Positions 39,330 through 45,517 of a stretch of DNA of 54,067 nt are shown here, one piece after another (the stretch's first letter is position 1; each line of letters opens with the position of its first letter). Location of the stretch: assembly GCA_001650955.1 (NCBI GenBank), contig LXYP01000025.1:1-54067 (forward strand), given 5' to 3'. The position numbers were made by a program, and so were the translations under genes. Under the pieces are notes generated by a model. It made no database searches. It worked only from the letters and a program-made list of their open reading frames with translations, and had not been told where the DNA came from. The DNA comes from Sphingomonadales bacterium EhC05 (GTDB lineage: Bacteria; Pseudomonadota; Alphaproteobacteria; Sphingomonadales; Sphingomonadaceae).

Positions 39330-39370
39330 ACTCCATGCTGTATTGTGCATGCAATACAGCATGGAGTTTT
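39330..39370 (+). terminator. 16-bp perfect hairpin, terminator overlapping the next ribosome binding site
   Basis: ACTCCATGCTGTATTG (39330-39345) and its exact reverse complement (39352-39367) enclose TGCATG and are followed by TTT. It ends the SDR operon. The GGAG at 39363-39366 in the 3' arm is also the only ribosome binding site for the lipoprotein gene that starts at 39375. Confidence 0.85.
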
Positions 39371-39374
39371 GAAA

Positions 39375-39902
39375 ATGTCGCATAAATATCTCATCCTAAT
39401 CGCCGCCTTGCCGCTGGCCCTGTCTGCGTGCAGCAAATCGGAGGATGGTGAGGGCAGGGAAATTTCCATCGATCTCAGCGACAAGGATGGCGCCAGTGAA
39501 GACAAGATCCAGTTTGGCGGCGATGGCGATGGTGAGGCGAGCACCTTCTCGATCAAGGCGGATGGATTCTCGATGGATGTCGATCTTCCGTCGATCACGC
39601 TCGACAGCGATGATTTCGACATGAACAATGTGCCGCTCTATCCGGGCAGCAAGGTCACCGCTTTCAACGTTGAAGACAAAGACGGCGCGGGTGGAAAAGT
39701 GACCGTTGCATTTGTGTCGCCAGTCGATGTGTCGGAACTTTCGACATGGTTCGAAACCAAGATGACAGAGCAAAAATTCGAAGTGACCAAAGACGGCAAT
39801 AATCTGTCCGGAAAAACCGATGAGGGCGACCCGTTCTCGCTGATGTTGGAAGAGAAGGCAGCTGGCGAGTCTCTCGGGAAACTTCAGTTTACCGAGAAAT
39901 AG
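39375..39902 (+). CDS. Uncharacterised lipoprotein
   Basis: 175 aa from ATG 39375 (MSHKYLILIAALPLALSACSKS) with lipobox LSAC, Cys19 lipidated. Residues after Cys are acidic (Asp/Glu, GDGDGE). The C-terminal domain (NNVPLYPGSKVTAFNVEDKDG...LSTWFETKMTEQKFEV) resembles small alpha/beta envelope domains that compare measured and expected values, but no family is recognised. The in-frame codons upstream lie inside a hairpin and are not used. Its ribosome binding site is buried in that hairpin. Confidence 0.8.
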   Translation: MSHKYLILIAALPLALSACSKSEDGEGREISIDLSDKDGASEDKIQFGGDGDGEASTFSIKADGFSMDVDLPSITLDSDDFDMNNVPLYPGSKVTAFNVEDKDGAGGKVTVAFVSPVDVSELSTWFETKMTEQKFEVTKDGNNLSGKTDEGDPFSLMLEEKAAGESLGKLQFTEK

Positions 39903-39981
39903 ACCGGCCAAAGCAGGCCCCTCGAAGTTACAAGCTTTTACGCTAATATTGCCGCGCTGTTCAGGCTGCATCGGTTTCGCT

Positions 39982-40000
39982 ATGCTATGATCCATAGCAT
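39982..40000 (+). promoter_or_regulatory. Palindrome overlapping a -10 box before the DUF4197 gene
   Basis: ATGCTATG-ATC-CATAGCAT (39982-40000) is a perfect 8-bp inverted repeat. It contains TATGAT (39986-39991), a good -10. The -35 is weak. This fits a repressor operator on the core promoter, 20 bp ahead of the start codon. Confidence 0.5.
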
Positions 40001-40019
40001 CAACAGTAGGAGAGCGACG

Positions 40020-40706
40020 ATGAACAGGAAATTGGGCACATGGAAAATGGCATTGGCAATGTCGGCATTGGCGACTGGACTCGCCGTTTCTCCAATATTG
40101 AGCCATTCGGCGATCGCGCAGACCAGCGGCGTGAAAGGGATTTTGGCTGGAGCGTCCGACAATGCCCTGGATAAGCTCTCTGAACCGGGCGCCTTTTATG
40201 CCGATAAAGCGGTGCGGGTATTGCTGCCGGGACCACTGAAAAATGCCACAAAGATTCTGCGTTTTACCAGCAAGGCCGGATTGACCAAGGATATCACCAA
40301 GACGCTCAACAAAGCAGCGGGTCAGGCCGCGCTGGAAGCCAAGCCGGTGTTCCGTTCGGCGATCGATGGCCTCACGCTGACCGATGGCGTCGGCATAGTG
40401 ACCGGTGGAGATACCGCGGGTTCGGATTATCTGCGGACGAGCTCCGGCGAAGAACTGGCCAAGAAAGTGCGTCCATTGGTCGAGAAGGCGCTCTCGAACC
40501 TTGGTGCTTACCAGCAAGTCGAGCGGCTCGGCTCGCTGTCTTCGCTGGCTAGTCTGGGCGGCGCGGACATCTCCCGTGATGGGCTGACCGACAGTGTTAC
40601 CAAACAGGCTCTGGACGGCATTTTTGCCTATATCGGCAAGGAAGAAGCCAATTTCCGGCGCAACCCGTTGGACAAAGGCACGAAGCTGTTGAAGGATATA
40701 TTCTAA
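40020..40706 (+). CDS. Exported DUF4197 protein
   Basis: 228 aa from ATG 40020 (MNRKLGTWKMALAMSALATG) after TAGGAG. Signal peptide ending SHSAIAQ. The remainder is DUF4197: GVKGILAGASDNALDKLSEPGAFYADKAVRVLLPGPL, YLRTSSGEELAKKVRPLVEKAL, and the terminal TKQALDGIFAYIGKEEANFRRNPL. All-helical, periplasmic, widespread in Proteobacteria and of unknown function. Followed by a 19-bp terminator stem. Confidence 0.88.
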   Translation: MNRKLGTWKMALAMSALATGLAVSPILSHSAIAQTSGVKGILAGASDNALDKLSEPGAFYADKAVRVLLPGPLKNATKILRFTSKAGLTKDITKTLNKAAGQAALEAKPVFRSAIDGLTLTDGVGIVTGGDTAGSDYLRTSSGEELAKKVRPLVEKALSNLGAYQQVERLGSLSSLASLGGADISRDGLTDSVTKQALDGIFAYIGKEEANFRRNPLDKGTKLLKDIF

Positions 40707-40742
40707 ACGATTCAAACAATTAGCCGATTTTTGGTTCATAGG

Positions 40743-40790
40743 ACGGAGCAAAGTCAGTTGCAAAGCGCGCAACTGACTTTGCTCCGTTTT
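40743..40790 (+). terminator. 19-bp perfect terminator hairpin after the DUF4197 gene
   Basis: ACGGAGCAAAGTCAGTTGC (40743-40761) and its exact reverse complement (40769-40787) enclose AAAGCGC, followed by TTTTC. The stem is unusually long and perfect for a terminator. Confidence 0.85.
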
Positions 40791-40884
40791 CAATTGAAAC
40801 CTAACGGCTTGGGGACCATTTGAAATACATAAGTTAAGCAGGAAAAGAGATGTTTGACAGGCGTTTAGAATAAGGAAAAATCCC

Positions 40885-40959
40885 ATGAAAACGCTTTTCA
40901 ATATTGTCGCCGCCCTATCCGTCAGCAGCATCGTGCTGTTTTCAACGATACAGGCGTAA
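40885..40959 (+). CDS. 24-residue signal-peptide-like ORF, possibly a remnant
   Basis: MKTLFNIVAALSVSSIVLFS TIQA, then TAA. AAGGAA lies 7 nt upstream. The sequence is a complete-looking Sec signal peptide whose stop falls exactly where cleavage would occur. Either it is a small membrane peptide or the 5' end of a decayed exported protein whose body is lost; no extension in another frame is convincing. Confidence 0.45.
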   Translation: MKTLFNIVAALSVSSIVLFSTIQA

Positions 40960-41139
40960 GACAGATACAGATTACAATTCCGGTGGCCGCACCCTCCTCC
41001 CGATGGCCCCGGGATTGCTCCGATGGCCCGGTTCTTTCCCCATCCCCTCCCTACTTGGAAAGGCCGGGCCAACGGTAAAGCCCTAGCCGTAGCGTCGAAA
41101 AAACGGCGCCAAGCGTCAGATCCCATCAGAAACTCGATT
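40960..41139 (+). other. Non-coding, pyrimidine-rich stretch
   Basis: 180 bp with no gene. It contains two CCGATGGCCC direct repeats (near 40998 and 41020) and C/T-rich runs such as CCCCATCCCCTCCC (about 41038-41052). These runs are complementary in character to the GGA-rich stretch that follows 200 bp later. Confidence 0.4.
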
Positions 41140-41914
41140 TTATCCACCATATTGACAGGTGTTTTCCACCGCTAAGTGGATGGCCTGTGGATAAGTTTAT
41201 GTTTTCGCCTTGGTGCGACTCGGGATGTGGGCGCATATAGGAGTCATCGGAAGGGAATGAAACAAACCGACGACCAGTCAGCAATGACCCGTCGGAGCGA
41301 GACAGGACCGAACGAGGATCGAGACGGACAATTTGTTTTTCGCAAGAAAAGGAAGATGATCTCTCGATCGATGATTGGAGAACATTCGAGCAGGAAAGGC
41401 GCAAGCTGGACGAGATCGGACGAACAAAAATCATCAGGTGACTGGACCAAATGCGGGTTGGGAACCGAAACGAGAACGCGCAAGCGAACACGTGGAAAAC
41501 CACCGACCAATAACGCATTTGGCCTGGAAACCCGACGCCAAACAAGCGGCGGCTGGACTCGCAAGAGAAAGGCCACCCCAATAGCGGCGCAGCGGGAGCT
41601 CTTCTTCGGAATGGCTCCCGTTTTTCGTTGGGGCCTTTTTCTTTTTGGATATCTGTCGATCTGCGCGATTGCCATTGCGATAATTGGCTCTCTGGCGCAG
41701 TGCTGTTGCACTTCTCGGACGTCAACATCAGTCCCATGGTGATGAGGCGATGTGAAATCTCGGCAACCGGATTTGGTTGAACCATTCTGCCCAGATCCGC
41801 ACATGCGCGATATAGCTTGGCGTGAGCCGGGACTGTCATGCAACGAGGCCCTTCGTTCACCCATTTGCGGTCTGCGATCAAATTCTCCACTCTTCCGCGC
41901 TTTTTATTGGGCAT
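41126..41914 (-). CDS. Doubtful ORF antisense to the GGA-rich region
   Basis: From ATG 41914 (MPNKKRGRVENLIADRKWVNEGPRCM). The first 80 residues look protein-like, including a helical segment VPAHAKLYRACADLGRMVQPN. The rest is Ser/Leu/Phe-rich and simply mirrors the GGA-rich opposite strand. Upstream is GGGGG within a GTGAC-CCCC-GTCAC palindrome, a poor ribosome binding site. A short gene ending near 41640 after a frameshift is possible; I do not recognise it. Confidence 0.22.
   Translation of the reverse strand: MPNKKRGRVENLIADRKWVNEGPRCMTVPAHAKLYRACADLGRMVQPNPVAEISHRLITMGLMLTSEKCNSTAPESQLSQWQSRRSTDIQKEKGPNEKREPFRRRAPAAPLLGWPFSCESSRRLFGVGFPGQMRYWSVVFHVFACAFSFRFPTRIWSSHLMIFVRPISSSLRLSCSNVLQSSIERSSSFSCEKQIVRLDPRSVLSRSDGSLLTGRRFVSFPSDDSYMRPHPESHQGENINLSTGHPLSGGKHLSIWWIKSSF
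41140..41194 (+). promoter_or_regulatory. Cluster of three DnaA-box-like sequences
   Basis: TTATCCACC (41140-41148, one mismatch), TTTTCCACC (41162-41170, two mismatches), and TGTGGATAA (41186-41194, perfect reverse-strand TTATCCACA). They stand immediately upstream of the GGA-rich transcript region. No origin genes are nearby, so a DnaA-responsive promoter or titration site is more likely than oriC. Confidence 0.45.
41243..41640 (+). ncRNA. Putative GGA-rich non-coding RNA
   Basis: From 41223 to 41610 the + strand has 20 GGA trinucleotides but almost no TCC, about three times the random number. No convincing protein is encoded in either direction. The stretch ends in a strong terminator (41593-41625, inside an outer CCCCAA/TTGGGG stem). 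A weak promoter-like pair (TTGGTG at 41210, CATATA at 41234) would start it near 41245, giving a transcript of about 390 nt. GGA density and size resemble CsrB/RsmZ-type protein-sponge RNAs, but there is no proof of homology, and whether this organism has a CsrA is not visible. Confidence 0.4.
41576..41646 (+). terminator. Nested terminator of the GGA-rich region
   Basis: CGGGAGC (41593-41599) and GCTCCCG (41614-41620) pair around a 14-nt loop, followed by TTTTT. An outer CCCCAA (41576-41581) pairs with TTGGGG (41628-41633), followed by a second T-rich run (CCTTTTTCTTTTT). On the minus strand no T-run follows, so the signal acts on + strand transcription. Confidence 0.75.
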
Positions 41915-41932
41915 GTCTGTGACCCCCGTCAC

Positions 41933-42138
41933 ACCATTTGGTTAACGAATCGGCTACCACAATCAAGCGAGGCCGTTCGCCCTCATGCTTACGGTTTAGC
42001 GCTAGGCTCTTCCCTTTGGAGAGTTTTATTCCTAGGGAAGTCCGGCGGTTTTTGCGACCCGGCCGTCGGGCTTCTTTGGGTTTCCCATGCGTCACTGATC
42101 GGGATCGATGCCGGGCGATCCTGACAAAGCTGACACAG
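41933..42138. other. Non-coding stretch with GTTAACC and overlapping short frames
   Basis: About 200 bp with short basic open frames on both strands that resemble nothing known. GTTAACC at 41941-41947 resembles a half CtrA site. GTGAC-CCCC-GTCAC lies at its left edge (about 41919-41932). No gene is called. Confidence 0.3.
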
Positions 42139-43314
42139 TCATAGATTATTTTCCATATCCCCGCGTTCAGGTTTCCCCATTGCCCGTTGTATCAGTTCTG
42201 CGATCATATCATCATTGCCGTCCCCGCGATCACCCTCCAGTGATCGCAGACAGAGCCCCGGGACCTCGGCGCGCAGCGTCGCTGCCTCCGCCTGGGTGAG
42301 CGTCCAATGTTCCGGTTCGGCCCCGATACCGGCCCCGCTGGCTTCATAGACAGAGGCCAGCTCGTCATCCGGTCTGTCGAATGGCGAGGGCTTGGCGGCG
42401 TCCGCAAGAGCCGCGGCGCGCATTGTCTGCATCTGCTGTGCGGCGATATCTTCCGCCAGCGCATCGGCATTTTCATCCGCCGTCGGTTCGGCGATCATCG
42501 GCGCGGTGTCCTCCTCCGCCGCAATCGCCGCCAGCATATCGTCAAAACGCGCGGCCCCGCGCTGCACCGTGGCGCGTTCGGCGAGCTTGTCGAGCCGTGC
42601 CAGATGGGCGAGCAACAGGCGGCTGTCATAGCGCCGCCGCGTGGCAATTTCCTCACCATGATAGTAGATTTTTTCCTCGACCCCCTCGATGGCGCGCTCC
42701 TGCAATATATCCTGCGCATTGTCTCGCGCGATCAGCAGCGCCGCGTTCCACGCGCGGGCAAAATCGGCATCCCGCCGGCGCAGCGCATAAGCGGTCTCCC
42801 GCGATCGCTGAACATAATGCGCCGCCGCCCGCACATTTCCGGTCCGCGCGAGTGCCTGCAGGAATTTCACGCGAACATCGGGTGTCCAGCCATCGTGGCG
42901 GGTTTTCGAGGAGGGTAGGGCGGCGCTGGCTTGAAGGATTTCCGTTCGCGCGGAACTTGTCGAAGTGGACCGATCTGCGGCTGGCGGTCCTTCGACTGGC
43001 TCAGGATGAACGGCCTCAATTTCGGTCCGAACCAGAGCATCATCATCTCCGGCCAATGCAGCAGCACCCCCAACCAAAGCAGCATCGTCCCCAATCACGG
43101 CATTGTCATCCTCAGCCAAGCCATTGTCATCCCCGCGCAGGCGGGGATCCAGATGGAGATGAACCTGCCGGGGAGCGGTCCGATCATCTGGCGTCTCCCC
43201 TGCGCGGGAACGATAAGTGGGGACTTTCTCTGATTCACATGATCGGGAGGGAATAGCCTTGCCGCGCCGCGCGGCCCGCTCCCCGCTAAAATCATCCTGA
43301 AAACCCATCACCAA
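42139..43314 (-). CDS. Hypothetical protein with terminase-small-subunit-like HTH, N terminus built from repeats
   Basis: 391 aa. GAAAGGA precedes the ATG at 43314. Residues from about 137 (RHDGWTPDVRVKFLQALARTGNVRAAAHYVQRSRETAYALRRR) form a helix-turn-helix resembling small terminase subunits, followed by helices and an Asp/Glu/Ala-rich tail, a type I recall from sphingomonad genomes. Residues about 40-130 are translated intergenic repeats: HLDPRLRGDD, five Asp-rich heptads (62-96) and HPEPVEGP. The original start was probably near residue 130 and repeat insertion may have extended the frame. No phage genes are nearby. Confidence 0.65.
   Translation of the reverse strand: MVMGFQDDFSGERAARRGKAIPSRSCESEKVPTYRSRAGETPDDRTAPRQVHLHLDPRLRGDDNGLAEDDNAVIGDDAALVGGAAALAGDDDALVRTEIEAVHPEPVEGPPAADRSTSTSSARTEILQASAALPSSKTRHDGWTPDVRVKFLQALARTGNVRAAAHYVQRSRETAYALRRRDADFARAWNAALLIARDNAQDILQERAIEGVEEKIYYHGEEIATRRRYDSRLLLAHLARLDKLAERATVQRGAARFDDMLAAIAAEEDTAPMIAEPTADENADALAEDIAAQQMQTMRAAALADAAKPSPFDRPDDELASVYEASGAGIGAEPEHWTLTQAEAATLRAEVPGLCLRSLEGDRGDGNDDMIAELIQRAMGKPERGDMENNL
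42941..43014. repeat. Degenerate inverted pair of the TTCGACA...GCTCAG...GAACGG element
   Basis: Arms at about 42941-42970 (TCCGTTCGCGCGGAACTTGTC) and 42988-43014 (TCCTTCGACTGGCTCAGGATG) are imperfect inverted copies. The same element occurs at 50607-50693 and 53004-53085. In this reading frame it gives the peptide PEPVEGP. Confidence 0.7.
43027..43131 (-). repeat. Five 21-bp tandem units (heptads DDNGLAE-like)
   Basis: Five consecutive in-frame heptads, DDNGLAE, DDNAVIG, DDAALVG, GAAALAG, DDDALVR, apparently grown from the end of the adjacent LDPRLRGDD repeat. Confidence 0.65.
43125..43155. repeat. GTCATCCCCGCGCAGGCGGGGATCCAG repeat
   Basis: A copy of a widespread proteobacterial palindromic repeat: CCCCGC-GCAG-GCGGGG with flanking GTCAT and ATCCAG. 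Read on the minus strand it codes for LDPRLRGDD, a peptide often seen in over-called ORFs. Confidence 0.75.
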
Positions 43315-43566
43315 TTCCTTTCTCGGTCAGTCGCTGTAACAAGGCAGATATGGTTGTTAATATCGCATCATATTAACCTATATGGTAATATGTAGGAAAG
43401 ATCATTCTACGGGCTGTGGAGGATCAAAAACGTCTGCAAACTCCTGACGCGGACATAGCGGGCATCAGGCCAGGTTGTTTTCAGCCATGGTCTGATGAGT
43501 GAACTTGACCGTATCCAAGTTGATCCGCATGTTGCACGCAACAACATCTTCAAAGGAGAGAAAATC

Positions 43567-44586
43567 ATGACCACCAACAGAAGCTGGATTTTGCGGAAAC
43601 GCCCCGAGGGGGATCTCGCGACGGGAGACCTCGAACTGGTGACGTCGGAAATGCCCGCATTGGCCGATGGTCATGCCCGTGTCCGAACGATCTATCTCTC
43701 GCTTGACCCAACCAACCGGATCTGGATGAGCGATGCGGACGGCTATATGCCGCCGGTCGGGATTGATGAAGCGATGCGCGGCTCGGGCATTGGTGTGGTT
43801 GAGGAGAGCAAGTCTGAGGCCGTGCCTGTCGGTACGATCGTTAATACCGGACTGTCGACCTGGTCAGAATATAATGATCTGCCGGGCGAACAGCTCAACG
43901 CCTTGCCGTCGATACCGGGCCTGTCCTTGACCGCCTTTACCGGCCCGCTCGGGATGACCGGCATGACCGCCTATTTCGGACTGATGGATATTGGCCAGCC
44001 CAAGGCCGGCGAAACGCTGCTCGTCTCTGCTGCTGCCGGGGCCGTCGGATCAATGGTTGGCCAGATTGGCAAAATCCATGGCTGCCGGGTGATCGGTATC
44101 GCCGGTTCGGACGAAAAATGTCGCTGGCTGACCGAAGAGGCGGGCTTTGATGGCGCGATCAATTATCGCTCCGGGGACCTTGGTGCGGCACTCGATCTGC
44201 ACTGCCCCGATGGCATTGATATCAATTTTGAAAATGTCGGCGGCGAAATCATGGATGAGGTGATCAGCCGGCTCAATGATTTCTCGAGAATGCCGCTATG
44301 TGGCCTGATCTCAAGCTATAATGCGACCGAACCGGTGCCGGGGCCCTATAATTTCGCCAACCTGCTGATGCGGCGCACCTTGCTCAAGGGCTTTATCATT
44401 CTCGATTATCTCGACCGTATGCCCGAAGGCATGCAGGCGATGGCGGGATGGCTGATGGAGGGCAAGCTCAAGTTTGAAACCGATATTGTCCAGGGCCTTG
44501 AACATGCGCCGGCTTCGCTGGAGCGTCTGTTCACCGGCAAGAATCTGGGCAAGCTTGTGGTGCAAGTGAGCGAGGAGCCGGGCTAG
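43567..44586 (+). CDS. NADP-dependent oxidoreductase, zinc-free MDR (PTGR/CurA-like)
   Basis: 339 aa from ATG 43567 (MTTNRSWILRKRPEGDLATGDLEL) after AAAGGAG. An in-frame frame 24 codons longer is not supported. It lacks zinc-binding cysteines. The glycine-rich site AAAGAVGSMVGQIGKIHGCRV binds NADP(H), and GLTAFTGPLGMTGMTAYFG is a family signature. It reduces activated alkenes such as alpha,beta-unsaturated ketones or aldehydes. Single gene, no operon partner evident. Confidence 0.92.
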   Translation: MTTNRSWILRKRPEGDLATGDLELVTSEMPALADGHARVRTIYLSLDPTNRIWMSDADGYMPPVGIDEAMRGSGIGVVEESKSEAVPVGTIVNTGLSTWSEYNDLPGEQLNALPSIPGLSLTAFTGPLGMTGMTAYFGLMDIGQPKAGETLLVSAAAGAVGSMVGQIGKIHGCRVIGIAGSDEKCRWLTEEAGFDGAINYRSGDLGAALDLHCPDGIDINFENVGGEIMDEVISRLNDFSRMPLCGLISSYNATEPVPGPYNFANLLMRRTLLKGFIILDYLDRMPEGMQAMAGWLMEGKLKFETDIVQGLEHAPASLERLFTGKNLGKLVVQVSEEPG

Positions 44587-44670
44587 AGATCGATCGAGCC
44601 AAGGTCCGTTTTCCGCTCGGGAAGCGGGCCTCGTGGCTTGAATGATTGTCCCAAAATGGGACTCCGGTGA

Positions 44671-45042
44671 TCAGAACAGTCGGCTACCGACCGGAACCGC
44701 AATGTCCGGTTTGAATAATATGACATGACCATCGGCATTTGGGAAACCCAGGGTGAGCACCTCGGACATGAATTTGCCGATCTGCCGGGACGGAAAATTG
44801 ACGACCGCGGCCACTTGGCGATCGAGCAAATCTTCCAGTTCATAATTTTCGGTAATCTGCGCCGATGAGCGCCTGATGCCGATGGTCGGACCGAAATCAA
44901 TCAGCAATTTATAGGCCGGCTTCCGGGCTTCCGGAAAGGGGCTGGCCTCGATAATCCGTCCGACGCGAATATCAACCGCGAGAAACTGGTCGAAGTTGAT
45001 CAGCGCACCAGCGGCGGCTTCAGGATCGTGTGTGACATGCAT
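44671..45042 (-). CDS. csaA: CsaA-like tRNA-binding domain protein
   Basis: 123 aa. An OB-fold tRNA_bind domain (VDIRVGRIIEASPFPEARKPAYKLLIDFG, QITENYELEDLLDRQVAAVVNFPSRQIG) fills the whole protein, as in CsaA of Bacillus. CsaA was described as a secretion-related chaperone and binds tRNA-like ligands. It has 10 or so extra N-terminal residues. Convergent with the oxidoreductase gene. Confidence 0.9.
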   Translation of the reverse strand: MHVTHDPEAAAGALINFDQFLAVDIRVGRIIEASPFPEARKPAYKLLIDFGPTIGIRRSSAQITENYELEDLLDRQVAAVVNFPSRQIGKFMSEVLTLGFPNADGHVILFKPDIAVPVGSRLF

Positions 45043-45517
45043 GGCTGCTATTTAGGCCTGACCTCATCACCGCGCCAGTAGTTTCGAGCGGGCTTCACGT
45101 CTGCTCGAAAGACGATAGCGATGTCACGCATCGCGCAAACCATCCTGCATAGTCACGGCCCATTCCTTGACCTGCGCATTGCCGCAGACCGGGAGTCATG
45201 GGAAATTGGAAGGAGCAAATTGGAATATTTGGGCGGTCGTCGGAAAGCTGTCTCTTTTATAGCCATGACTGGACCAAGGTTGGCAGTTTCGGAAAACATA
45301 CTTAAACGCTATCCGATTTGACGGCGACAACTGGGTGGATAATCATCTGTCCGCTTTTAGGATTCTAAACGCCAAAAGCAGACATCCGCCATCATGCGAG
45401 TACCCACCGGCACTGTTGATAGTTTTGTTAACTGATACTTCCGACTTGTCTCGAATGACCCCGCCAACGGAAATACGTATTAGCTGGAGACGATTCGTTA
45501 TCCAACTGTCTGCGTCG
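45043..45517. other. Intergenic stretch without a convincing gene
   Basis: 475 bp. A frame at 45121-45321 (66 codons) and another at 45335-45523 show no ribosome binding site and no familiar sequence. The stretch separates csaA from the 3' end of the TpsB gene. A TpsA partner would be expected near here but none is seen. Confidence 0.4.

Noticed and set aside
38060-39628. 522-codon minus-strand frame across ACAD, SDR and lipoprotein genes
   Set aside because: Shadow of three well-supported genes on the other strand; long only because of codon bias.
39396-41150. 584-codon minus-strand frame
   Set aside because: It runs antisense through the lipoprotein, the DUF4197 gene and two perfect terminator stems; the sequence resembles no protein.
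41140-41194. Chromosomal origin of replication
   Set aside because: Only three box-like sites in 55 bp, with no AT-rich unwinding region and none of dnaA, hemE, maf or coaE in the neighbourhood. A DnaA-responsive regulatory site is more sensible.
41176-41742. 188-codon open frame on the + strand over the GGA-rich region
   Set aside because: Composition is Arg/Lys/Thr/Ser-rich, driven by the purine bias; there is no ribosome binding site, no family resemblance, and a strong terminator lies inside the frame.
43125-43155. CRISPR repeat
   Set aside because: A single palindromic repeat with neighbouring 21-bp tandem units; there are no regularly spaced repeats with unique spacers and no cas genes.
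42139-43314. Prophage terminase small subunit
   Set aside because: The HTH is similar, but no large terminase, portal, integrase or attachment site is present in the surroundings.
45121-45321. 66-codon frame between csaA and the TpsB gene
   Set aside because: No ribosome binding site, no signal peptide, and no resemblance to any family.
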